Below, piece by piece: positions 49,257-56,208 of a stretch of 56,208 nucleotides of DNA. The position numbers and the translations under genes were made by a program. The notes below the pieces were generated by a model. The model searched no databases and had not been told where the DNA came from. It saw nothing but the letters and a program-made list of their open reading frames with translations. Within the stretch, counting starts at the first letter, position 1, and each line of letters opens with the position of its first letter. This DNA comes from CALOAD01 sp942491415. Its GTDB lineage: Bacteria; Cyanobacteriota; Vampirovibrionia; Gastranaerophilales; CALOAD01. The DNA lies in assembly GCA_942491415.1 (NCBI GenBank), contig CALOAD010000021.1:1-56208 (forward strand). Direction: 5' to 3'.

Positions 49257-50651
49257 ATGTATAAAAAATCAAAACGATACAACATGGATAAATTGTCTCC
49301 CAAAATAATTGAGCAAACAATTTTACAATCAAGTTTTGCTAAATCATATTATAAGAATTTTTTGTTACCTAAAATCAAAAAACACCCATCCCCCCTATCT
49401 GAAGAGGTTTTGCGCAACATTCTTGCAATAAATACTGCAACAGGAAGAGGTGGTGCTGCAAAAGTTGCCCATGATTTTTTAAACAAAAATTTAAACAAAA
49501 AAGGATACAGCTCCAAAATCCTAGTTAATAAGGCTTTTGGAGAAAAAGACAATAGCATAATTGAGCTGGAGCAAAATAACCCTAAGCTTCATAAGCTATT
49601 ACACAAAGTTTCTCGTTCATTGGGTTGGCTGGACTTTTTCAACCCAGCCTGTTTTGAAATCCCCAAACTACAGGAATTTCAAAAAGCTGATATTGTTCAC
49701 CTGCATAACCTCCATGGTGCATATTTTTCACCTTTTATACTACCAGAGCTGACCTCATTAAAACCGACCATTTGGACATTGCACGATGAACAAGCTTATA
49801 CCGGGCATTGTTCTTATTCGTTTAAATGCAATAAATGGATGACAGGATGTGGAAATTGCCCAGATTTAAATTATTATCCTAAGTTAAAAAAAGACACTAC
49901 TAATTTTTTGATAAATACAAAAAAGGAAATATACGACAGCTCACATTTAACTATTGTAGTTCCGTCAAATTGGCTTGCAGAAAGAGCCAAGAAAAGTATT
50001 TTGAGTAACAAGGAAGTAAAAGTAATTTATAACGGGATAGATGAAAAAATTTTTTCTCCAACAAAAAAAAACATAGCAAGAAATATTTTAAATTTACCTA
50101 TGGATAAAAAAATACTTCTTTTTTCAGCTTCAGGAGGGATTAAAAACCCTCAAAAAGGTGGTAAACATCTAATTGAAGTGTTTAATTTTCTTAAAAATCA
50201 GGAAGATATACTTTTTTTGAATCTAGGCGGTGATTCAGGCGTTAAACATTCAAGATGGATAGATGTTCCTTATATAATTGACGAAAAAAAATTAGCTTTA
50301 TATTATTCGGCTGCAGATTTATTTGTTTATCCTTCTCTTGTTGAATCTTTTGGTCTTGTAGCAGCAGAATCTCTTGCTTGTGAAACTCCTGTAATAACGT
50401 TTAACTATTCAGCACTTCCTGAAATAGTGGATAATGAGGTAGGTTATTTGGCAGAATATAAGAATTCTCAAGATTTAATTAAGGGAATAAAAATATTTTT
50501 AAATAATAAAACGCTTACTAAAAATGCTGGTATTAAAGGTAGAAAAAAGATAAAGGAAAATTTTACTCTAGATAAAATGGTTAATAATTATATAAATTTG
50601 TATTCCGAAATACTTCAAAATATTACTAAAAACAATAGGGATAAGTTGTAG
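49257..50651 (+). CDS. GT4 family glycosyltransferase (paralogue of 31838 gene)
   Basis: 464 residues from ATG 49257; an ATG at 49284 is also possible and no ribosome site distinguishes them. Sequence pattern matches the 469-residue gene at 31838-33247 throughout: NTATGRGGAAKVAHDFLNKN, VHLHNLHGAYFSPFILPELT, HDEQAYTGHCSYSFKCNKWM then TGCGNCPDL, and the donor-binding DLFVYPSLVESFGLVAAESL. The two copies sit at the ends of the 20-kb cluster and face opposite directions, a substrate for inversion. Last intact gene before the prophage head region. Confidence 0.9.
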   Translation: MYKKSKRYNMDKLSPKIIEQTILQSSFAKSYYKNFLLPKIKKHPSPLSEEVLRNILAINTATGRGGAAKVAHDFLNKNLNKKGYSSKILVNKAFGEKDNSIIELEQNNPKLHKLLHKVSRSLGWLDFFNPACFEIPKLQEFQKADIVHLHNLHGAYFSPFILPELTSLKPTIWTLHDEQAYTGHCSYSFKCNKWMTGCGNCPDLNYYPKLKKDTTNFLINTKKEIYDSSHLTIVVPSNWLAERAKKSILSNKEVKVIYNGIDEKIFSPTKKNIARNILNLPMDKKILLFSASGGIKNPQKGGKHLIEVFNFLKNQEDILFLNLGGDSGVKHSRWIDVPYIIDEKKLALYYSAADLFVYPSLVESFGLVAAESLACETPVITFNYSALPEIVDNEVGYLAEYKNSQDLIKGIKIFLNNKTLTKNAGIKGRKKIKENFTLDKMVNNYINLYSEILQNITKNNRDKL

Positions 50652-50711
50652 AAAAAGTAAATAGTACCACCTGCATTTCCAGACAAATATAACTTATCTA
50701 AAGAAGAATAA

Positions 50712-51161
50712 TTATTGAGAATATAGAGATTGCATAAGAACTTTTCTTATTTTATATATGTTTTGTATATCGATTTTAAGGAAAGCTCTTGCAGGGATTT
50801 TAACTTTTTTACTACGCCCGGCATTACCACCGAATTGGTGAATAGCTGCATATTTTATATTGGTTCCAACAATGGTAAAATTTGAATCATAATTGCTTGT
50901 AATTGATGAAGCCAATTCTCCCTGCATTTGTAAAAGTCTACCAGGCCAGTAGCCTTTTTTACGACGTTGTTTAATAGTTGATTTAGCAAGTTTTTGCCAT
51001 TTAGGTCTGCCTTCTTTTTCAAAGTTTTCTTCGACAGAATCTTCTAAAATTCCTGCTATATTTTGCATAAGTGGACGTAAGTCAGAAGTTTTAGCAGCAA
51101 GCTTTTTTAAAGCCTGCTGAAGTTGCTTATCATCAATTTTTACTTCTATGAAATCGCTCAT
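50712..51161 (-). CDS. Phage virion morphogenesis protein (Mu gpG-like)
   Basis: 149 residues. The tail-completion/virion morphogenesis family signature is visible: MQNIAGILEDSVEENFEKEG, RPKWQKLAKSTIKQRRKKGY then WPGRLLQMQGELASSIT and YAAIHQFGGNAGRSKKVKIP then ARAFL. In Mu this gene (G, gp31) follows the minor head gene F and has a role in head-tail assembly. The same order holds here: MuF gene immediately upstream. The next Mu-type genes (protease/scaffold, major head) are absent; instead the glycan cluster begins 61 bp beyond its stop. Confidence 0.85.
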   Translation of the reverse strand: MSDFIEVKIDDKQLQQALKKLAAKTSDLRPLMQNIAGILEDSVEENFEKEGRPKWQKLAKSTIKQRRKKGYWPGRLLQMQGELASSITSNYDSNFTIVGTNIKYAAIHQFGGNAGRSKKVKIPARAFLKIDIQNIYKIRKVLMQSLYSQ

Positions 51162-51186
51162 TTTATTTATTTAGCAGGATAGAAAC

Positions 51187-52392
51187 TCATTTAATCGGAT
51201 AATTTGCTATTAACAACTCTTTAAACATTTTATTTTTCTTTGTGCGATTGTTGATGCCATTTAAGCGCTCAATCGCTATCATATTAAAGCCTTTATATAA
51301 TTCCCTGACTTTTTCAGAGTCATCATAAGAAAGTAAAAATCTGCCTTCAATATTTTTAAGCAAATCTCTAAGTCTCTCGTGGTCAAAGCCTTCAGTTGAA
51401 GTTGTTTCGTAACCGCATCCAAAAGTGTATGGAGGATCGCAGTAAAAGAATGCTCCGGCATGGTCATACTGAGTTATAAGCTTTTCAAAATCACGGTTTT
51501 CAATCAAAGTCTTATCAAGTCTTTTATGAATAGCGTCAATTTTCAGCAATATATTGCCCTGGCTTTTACTTGCCCCGCCTGAAGATTGTTTAACTGTGCC
51601 AAAAGTTGAACCTCTGCCTCCAAAGGAGCGAGTAATCAGGAATAAAAACTTAGCTGCATTTTGGATATCTGTTATTGGTTCCAATTTCATAAACTGCACA
51701 AACATTTCACGTGAACCGAGAAGATATTTTAACTCTCCTGTTTTCTTAGATACAAGCCTGTATTCTTCTTCAAGCTTGCCTTTTGATCGTTCTGTTTTTA
51801 ATCCTTTATCCTGCAAGTTCTCTCTATCTAAAGCCCTGACTCTGCACCTGCAACCCCAGCCGTTAGGGGGATAAAAGCTATCCCAAAACTGGTCATCGTG
51901 TTTAAAAACTTTCCCGTGAAGTTCCTGATGTTCAGGACGAGTCCTTTGATCCAGGACCGCAACATATTGCCAGTAAGGTCTATTTTTAGCATTATCAGAG
52001 TGAGTTTTATACCTGCCAGCCATATATGAAGTCTGAATATTAGTTCGGTAAATAGTTTTAAGCCTATACAAAGAGCCAAGTTGGACGGTTTCAACATTTC
52101 CTGCTTCATCAACTATTGAATGCAGACCCCACCAACCTTGTTTTTGCAAAGTAGGTTCAAGATTTTTTCTAAATTCCTGAAAAGTCTGCCCTTCTTCCAT
52201 AGCTTTATCAACAGCTTCTTTAATATCTTTCAAAATATCTTCTGTCATTGCTTTTGCGACAGTAAAAGATTTTTGATGAGCACTTTGCCAAACTTCGTGC
52301 CAATCCCACGAGAGCTTGTATCCTTTGCCTTTTAAGTATTGGATAGCTTTTTCAGGAGGTAAATTTATCAAATATTTTAAATCAGTCGTCAT
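51187..52392 (-). CDS. MuF minor head protein fused in frame to the C-terminal half of a D12-type adenine methylase
   Basis: 401 residues. Residues 1-225 are the phage Mu F/SPP1 gp7 minor head family: YRTNIQTSYMAGRYKTHSDN, YWQYVAVLDQRTRPEHQELH then GKVF and SFYPPNGWGCRCRVRAL. From about residue 226 it becomes a DNA N6-adenine methylase of the D12 class: LLGSREMFVQFMKLEP, FLFLITRSFGGRGSTFG, AGAFFYCDPPYTFGCGYETT (catalytic DPPY) and the end KKNKMFKELLIANYPIK. The methylase N-terminal third with its SAM-binding motif I and the MuF C-terminus are missing, as if a deletion fused two adjacent genes. Overlaps the cytosine methylase gene by 11 bp. Confidence 0.88.
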   Translation of the reverse strand: MTTDLKYLINLPPEKAIQYLKGKGYKLSWDWHEVWQSAHQKSFTVAKAMTEDILKDIKEAVDKAMEEGQTFQEFRKNLEPTLQKQGWWGLHSIVDEAGNVETVQLGSLYRLKTIYRTNIQTSYMAGRYKTHSDNAKNRPYWQYVAVLDQRTRPEHQELHGKVFKHDDQFWDSFYPPNGWGCRCRVRALDRENLQDKGLKTERSKGKLEEEYRLVSKKTGELKYLLGSREMFVQFMKLEPITDIQNAAKFLFLITRSFGGRGSTFGTVKQSSGGASKSQGNILLKIDAIHKRLDKTLIENRDFEKLITQYDHAGAFFYCDPPYTFGCGYETTSTEGFDHERLRDLLKNIEGRFLLSYDDSEKVRELYKGFNMIAIERLNGINNRTKKNKMFKELLIANYPIK

Positions 52393-53506
52393 AATGAACC
52401 TCTCTCAATTTGTGTACAATCGCTTCAACTACGTTAACAGTTACTGCATTTCCTGCCATTTTGTATAAGGTGTTATCCTTAAAGCCCAGCCCTCTTGCCT
52501 TTTTTACCATTTCATCAGGGAATCCTTGAAGCCTGAAACACTCAAGAGGAGTCAACCTTCTGATTCTAAAGTTATCTATCGTACCCATATTGCAATTAGT
52601 ATCAAGAGTTTGAGAAACTTGCTTCCCTACTCTTCCCCGGCGTGTTTTGCTGTTTGGGAATGCTAAATTTATTCCGTCACCTTCTCTTGCTTCATCGTAG
52701 CCTTTCTTTGTGCCGTTTCTTAATCTCATTAAAGGTGTATCCCCTCCAACTTTTAGAGTTTCCACTGTTTGTGAAGGCTTATATTTGTCAAAACGTGGTT
52801 TATTAATAAAATACAAACCTGTTTTTCCGCCCTGCCCTCCACCATTTGATGTTAAGCAAGTGCTGATTCCGTCCGTAGAATAAATCCTGTTTCCTTGAGA
52901 ATTGCCTTTAGTTAACTCAAGTTGTCTGATTTCACTAGTATTCTTGCAATGGCTTGTTTTGAGAGGAAATATTTTTCGTCCACCTGTTCTTCCAAGATAT
53001 CCGACAATGAACACTCTCTCACGGTTTTGGGGAACTCCGAAATCTTTTGAGTTAAGAAGGCACCATTCAAGGCAATACCCAAGGTCGGTGAAAAGTCCAA
53101 GAATTGTCGTGAAAGTTTTTCCGCTGTCGTGACTAAGCAAGCCTTTAACGTTTTCGAGTAGTAGATATCGGGGTCTTTTTTCTGCACAAATCCGAAGGAC
53201 ATCAAAAATGAGTGAGCCTCTTTGGTCTTCAAATCCTTTTCTTTTTCCTGCCAGACTGAAACTTTGGCAAGGAAATCCTCCCGTAAGGATGTCAAAGTCG
53301 GGAAGTTGTTTTGGGTTAATGCTACTGATGTCATTTGATTTAAACTCTCCTTCCGTTTGAAAAAATTTTTCATAAAGCTGTATGCAATGCCTGTCTTTTT
53401 CACAGAAGCCCATTGCCTTAAAACCTGCACTCTCCAAACCAAGACGAAAACCGCCTATGCCTGAAAACGTGTCAAAAAAGGTTAGAGGATTATTCTTATT
53501 CTGCAT
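52382..53506 (-). CDS. dcm: DNA (cytosine-5)-methyltransferase
   Basis: 374 residues with all main motifs: I FDTFSGIGGFRLGLESAG, IV GGFPCQSFSLAGKRKG with the catalytic Cys near residue 80, VI RYLLLENVKGLLSHDSGK, VIII VPQNRERVFIVGYLGR, a target-recognition region at about 180-310, and IX/X RRLTPLECFRLQGFPDEMVK then MAGNAVTVNVVEAIVHKL. No matching restriction endonuclease is next to it, so it is an orphan methylase, placed inside the prophage head operon between portal and MuF genes. It would protect phage DNA from host restriction. Its start overlaps the portal stop region. Confidence 0.95.
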   Translation of the reverse strand: MQNKNNPLTFFDTFSGIGGFRLGLESAGFKAMGFCEKDRHCIQLYEKFFQTEGEFKSNDISSINPKQLPDFDILTGGFPCQSFSLAGKRKGFEDQRGSLIFDVLRICAEKRPRYLLLENVKGLLSHDSGKTFTTILGLFTDLGYCLEWCLLNSKDFGVPQNRERVFIVGYLGRTGGRKIFPLKTSHCKNTSEIRQLELTKGNSQGNRIYSTDGISTCLTSNGGGQGGKTGLYFINKPRFDKYKPSQTVETLKVGGDTPLMRLRNGTKKGYDEAREGDGINLAFPNSKTRRGRVGKQVSQTLDTNCNMGTIDNFRIRRLTPLECFRLQGFPDEMVKKARGLGFKDNTLYKMAGNAVTVNVVEAIVHKLREVHYDD

Positions 53507-54978
53507 CGATACGCCCCCATATTTCTGCCAGGAATAATGTTTTTGCTAACTCTTCTTCAAAGTTTTTTGTGTTGATTTTGTTATTTTTCATTTTTTGAAA
53601 AACATCTTCAAAATCCTCACAGGTATTTAAGTCAGTGATAAAGTCACCAAATAAAGCTTTTGATTGGTTATTTAAAACATCTACATCAAAAATATCTGTT
53701 AATTCATCAATCTCTGCTTGCCCGTCAATATTTGCTTCTGCAAATTGCTTAAAGCCAAGTTCTTGTGGTTTTGGTTTTGAAATGTTTTCAACTTCGATGT
53801 CTCATCTTTCAAAACCGTAAGTTTTCATAAAATATTCTTTTGTGAACTTAACACCGCTATCAGCAAGCATTTTATCCCTTTGAGAGAGAGTTAAATCAAC
53901 ATCTTCCTCTTCCCACATTTCATACATCCTGAATTCAGGAACGTCTTCAGCTTCCGCATTAAATTTAACTCATAAATCCACGTAATAAGTTGATTTAGAG
54001 TTTTTTCAACTATTTTTTTATCAGAATCAATAATATCTTTTCTGACTGCCATATGTGTATTTGAAGCAGCATAACTTCCTTTGTTGACCTATTTCTGTTG
54101 TTAAAGTCTGCCCCAGAATTGCTTTTGAGATTTCAGCATTCATTTTATCGATAAGTTTTTCAAAAACATCAGCTGATGAACCTTTAGCTGCTTCTTGAAT
54201 TTCAATACTGGAATCATCAGGAATAACAGCAATTGCATCTTGAATCATTGATTCAAGCATATCTGCAAGATTGTCAGTATCTTCTTTGCTTGTTCCTCTT
54301 GGATGTTTGCCGATTAAAAACGGCATTCCATATTTTTCAGTAAATGTAATCCAAAATTTCAGCCCGCCTTTTTTAAAGGTTACGTGTCCAGAAAATTCTA
54401 GATAATGTCCTCTCCCCGTAAGGGTTTTGATAACTCGGGTTATACTGTGGGCATAGAAATTTTTTATCAGGAAGTAATTCTCCTTTAAAATTGTCCTTTG
54501 TTTTTAATTTCAGATTATTCTCATCATCAAAAACAAACCATTCAGCAGGTTTAGCCTTAATTTCAAAAGGTAAAATCAAATTGCCCTGTGGTTTCCAAAT
54601 GATTTCAATCGGCTGGAAACCAAACAGTACAGCAGTCAAGTAATTTCAGAGATTAAGGCATTTAAATCAAGGTTGTTAAAGAAATCTTCAATAATATCTT
54701 GTTTTGATTTCTTTACCTCTATCTATTTCCCATTCAAGAGAGAGAACGCCTGATTTTCTTGACTGAACGCAAGCCCAAACGTGCGGATCTGCATAAAAAC
54801 TCTCTGTACACTCGAATATCTTTGCCTTGTTCCTTAATACCGGATCAGGATCAGGAAGATTTTGCAGTATTGAATAAAAATCAATTGAGCGTTTTCTTGT
54901 GGCAATTTCGCTCACAAGGCTTGTTTTAGCCTCATGAAAAAGAACATATTCACGCTCATTTATCCATAATTTTTTCAC
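53498..54978 (-). pseudogene. Mu gp29-like portal protein (DUF935), many frameshifts
   Basis: Portal fragments in order along the minus strand from GTG 54978: KKLWINEREYVLFHEAKTSL, FYADPHVWACVQSRKSGVLS, then after shifts TAVLFGFQPIEIIWKPQGNL, FLCPQYNPSYQNPYGERTLS and MPFLIGKHPRGTSKEDTDNL, and finally AVRKDIIDSDKKIVEKTLNQ, SQRDKMLADSGVKFTKEYFM to a stop near 53498. Breaks lie near 54,710, 54,640, 54,400, 54,070 and 53,965, plus an in-frame TGA near 53,805. DUF935 family is clear; the protein cannot be made as it stands. It is the head entry portal in Mu-like phages. Confidence 0.85.
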
Positions 54979-55099
54979 TGCAATTTCCTCTTTAATGGGT
55001 TTTTAAAGTCTTTTGAAAATTAGTTTGAATTTTCTGTTAAATTTTTTAGTATTTGATATCCAAACTATGCAAAAAGCTAAAGGTGTCCCAGTTATGCCG
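54979..55099. other. Gap between portal and terminase remnants
   Basis: 121 bp with no supported ORF. It carries AGAGGAAATTGCA, the ribosome site of the portal gene, right before its GTG start. Confidence 0.5.
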
Positions 55100-55875
55100 T
55101 CAAATCTTTAACCCTTTTGTCATATTAATGCTTTTCTCTTCTGTTTCTTGTTGCAATATAAATAGGCCCTGGTTTTGCTTGCATGCGTGAAGAGCTAGAG
55201 CCAGTGCCCAAAACCTGTCAGCGTGTCCTGAAGTATCTGATTTTTCAACATCAAAACGTATATTTCCTGATGCTGTGGTTGATACCCTTCTTATAGAGTG
55301 CAAGTCTTCTCTAATATCGTGTTCTGCAGGAATATAAACGGTTTTATCTTCAAAATTAGTTCTTGTGTTATATGCAAGCTCTTCTTTAACCTTGTTTGTA
55401 AAGCTTATAGCTTCAACTCTATATTGCCCGAACTTTGTCGCTGAGCATTTTCAGCTAATTGCATTCCAAGTCCTGTAGCATCAATACAGCATCTTCTTAA
55501 ATTCTTGTGTTTTAAAATGTTTTCTAAAATTTCTTCTTGAATATGAAATGGCGTTTTTTCAAGAATTTTGACCTTTCTTGTATGTTTTACGTTATCCAAA
55601 ACTTCAATAATCCAAATAACAGTTAAATCTTTCTTCCTGCCAATATCCATCCCAACATAGAAATCGCCTGTTATTTCATCAATCGGTTTTAAAATATTTT
55701 TGTTTCGCAGGTTGCAATTAGTTCATAAGGCAAAAAAGCAGAAGCTTCATCAATTGCCTCGCAGCAATACTCCTGCAGCCAGGTATATTCATCAAAACAG
55801 TTTGTTTTTTGCTCTTCCAGCCATTTCTGCCTTTCATCCTCTGTTGTTATTTTGTTTAAAATTTTATCAACAAGC
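55100..55875 (-). pseudogene. Mu gp28-like terminase large subunit, C-terminal part, frameshifted
   Basis: Three frames together give the nuclease half of a Mu-type terminase: ITTEDERQKWLEEQKTNCFD then EYTWLQEYCCEAIDEASAFL and PYELIATCE; FYVGMDIGRKKDLTVIWIIE (the nuclease Asp) and CCIDATGLGMQLAENAQRQ; then FGQYRVEAISFTNKVKEELA, KTVYIPAEHDIREDLHSIRR and HADRFWALALALHACKQN. Breaks lie near 55,685 (an A5 run) and 55,435. The ATPase half is absent: at about 55,875 the reading changes to an unrelated PrkA-like protein. The first gene of the head module is thus both truncated and shifted. Confidence 0.8.
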
Positions 55876-56158
55876 GAAAAGCCGATCGGCAAAAAAGGGC
55901 TGTCCGAACCCTCGACAAAAAGTTTGCTGCAGTCATATTTCAAAATCCGATGGATTCACGATTGGAACCATATTCATCAACCCCATCTTTGACAAAGGTA
56001 TCAATCATATCAGAATACACCTGATACACATTACGAATTATCCGATGGGGATACTTGAGCACCTCCTGAAGAAACTCGGCATAAGGGAGAATCGGCGACT
56101 GTTGCCAATGTTCTCTTTCTTTATCAAGATTCCTCATGGCTTTGACTAGATTGCGCAT
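55876..56158 (-). pseudogene. N-terminal fragment of a PrkA-like serine protein kinase
   Basis: From ATG 56158 (GGGGTGAGGGC upstream): MRNLVKAMRNLDKEREHWQQ, PYAEFLQEVLKYPHRIIRNV, YQVYSDMIDTFVKDGVDEYG, ESIGF, a one-base break, then KYDCSKLFVEGSDSPFFADR and LFA, matching the start of AAA-type PrkA proteins as found in Desulfobacterota-like genomes. The P-loop region that should follow is missing. The stretch is more GC-rich than its neighbours, with different codon choices. It joins the terminase remnant directly, so either a recombination or an assembly join is present. Recognition is from memory of the family. Confidence 0.5.
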
Positions 56159-56208
56159 GCCCTCACCCCTTCCACTGTACAACACCTCACAGATCAGTTT
56201 CTTTTTTT

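Noticed and set aside
53635..53820. Plus-strand ORF of 61 codons
   Set aside because: Shadow of the portal C-terminal coding sequence on the other strand.
53498..55875. Alternative genetic code or TGA readthrough in portal and terminase
   Set aside because: The breaks change reading frame and cannot be repaired by recoding one codon; other genes use TGA, TAA and TAG as normal ends.
1..56208. CRISPR array, tRNA or rRNA genes
   Set aside because: No regular spacer-repeat pattern and no recognisable tRNA arms or rRNA segments were seen by eye; a covariance search was not possible.

Overview
Organism and general character. The window is AT-rich (roughly one third G+C by eye), densely coded, uses the standard bacterial code, and shows strong AGGAGG/GAAAGGA-type ribosome binding sites. 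An MsbA-like exporter, a GT9 heptosyltransferase-like gene, many surface-glycan glycosyltransferases, an SGNH/MBOAT acylation pair and a lipobox protein point to a didermic bacterium with an LPS-like or decorated surface glycan. Gene style and the dispersed palindromic repeats resemble gut Vampirovibrionia/Melainabacteria (Gastranaerophilales). That is an impression, not a demonstrated placement. Both edges cut genes, and the far right 0.3 kb looks more G+C rich and foreign, so this may be a whole draft contig.

Layout. 1-2,984 (minus): four glycan or modification genes (ATP-grasp, methyltransferase, two frameshifted glycosyltransferases). 3,097-14,555 (minus): a siphophage/GTA-like tail module with tail terminator, two fibre-like paralogues, tail tube, chaperone, tape measure, DUF2460, a 30-residue coupled ORF, DUF2163, NlpC/P60 and tip protein. 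14.7-24.5 kb: accessory zone with an XRE regulator, an exported protein plus lipoprotein pair, a higBA toxin-antitoxin locus, a TPR protein, a HAD phosphatase, two broken XRE genes, an IS4-like element with a broken transposase, a GIY-YIG protein among palindromic repeats, and a broken pentapeptide-repeat membrane protein. 24.6-27.4 kb: a winged-helix protein and two HTH/coiled-coil proteins with aromatic C-terminal tails, with repeats and a possible tiny RNA. 27.5-30.3 kb: a ferredoxin-nitroreductase and an ABC exporter. 30.3-50.7 kb: a large surface-glycan cluster with several rearrangement scars. 50.7-55.9 kb (minus): a Mu-type head module (gpG, MuF fused to a partial adenine methylase, cytosine methylase, shattered portal, shattered terminase). 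55.9-56.2 kb: a PrkA-like fragment.

How it fits together. The head and tail modules face the same way and are complementary. Together they would make a Mu-like-head, long-tailed transposable phage of the D3112/B3 type, but protease/scaffold and major capsid genes are missing and about 36 kb of other genes lies between them. The simplest reading is a decayed prophage split by insertion or rearrangement. A mis-join is not excluded. The glycan cluster should build and decorate a surface polysaccharide: export, sugar addition, fucose, pyruvate, O-acyl and methyl groups.

Leads judged most interesting: the MuF-methylase fusion, the paired HTH/coiled-coil proteins with phased repeats upstream, a higB gene whose predicted transcript starts at its ATG, the 30-residue ORF in the tail operon, the basic C-terminal tail shared by unrelated glycosyltransferases, and head-to-head truncated glycosyltransferase junctions. 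No clearly new defence or mobile system was demonstrated. No CRISPR array, tRNA or rRNA was seen.
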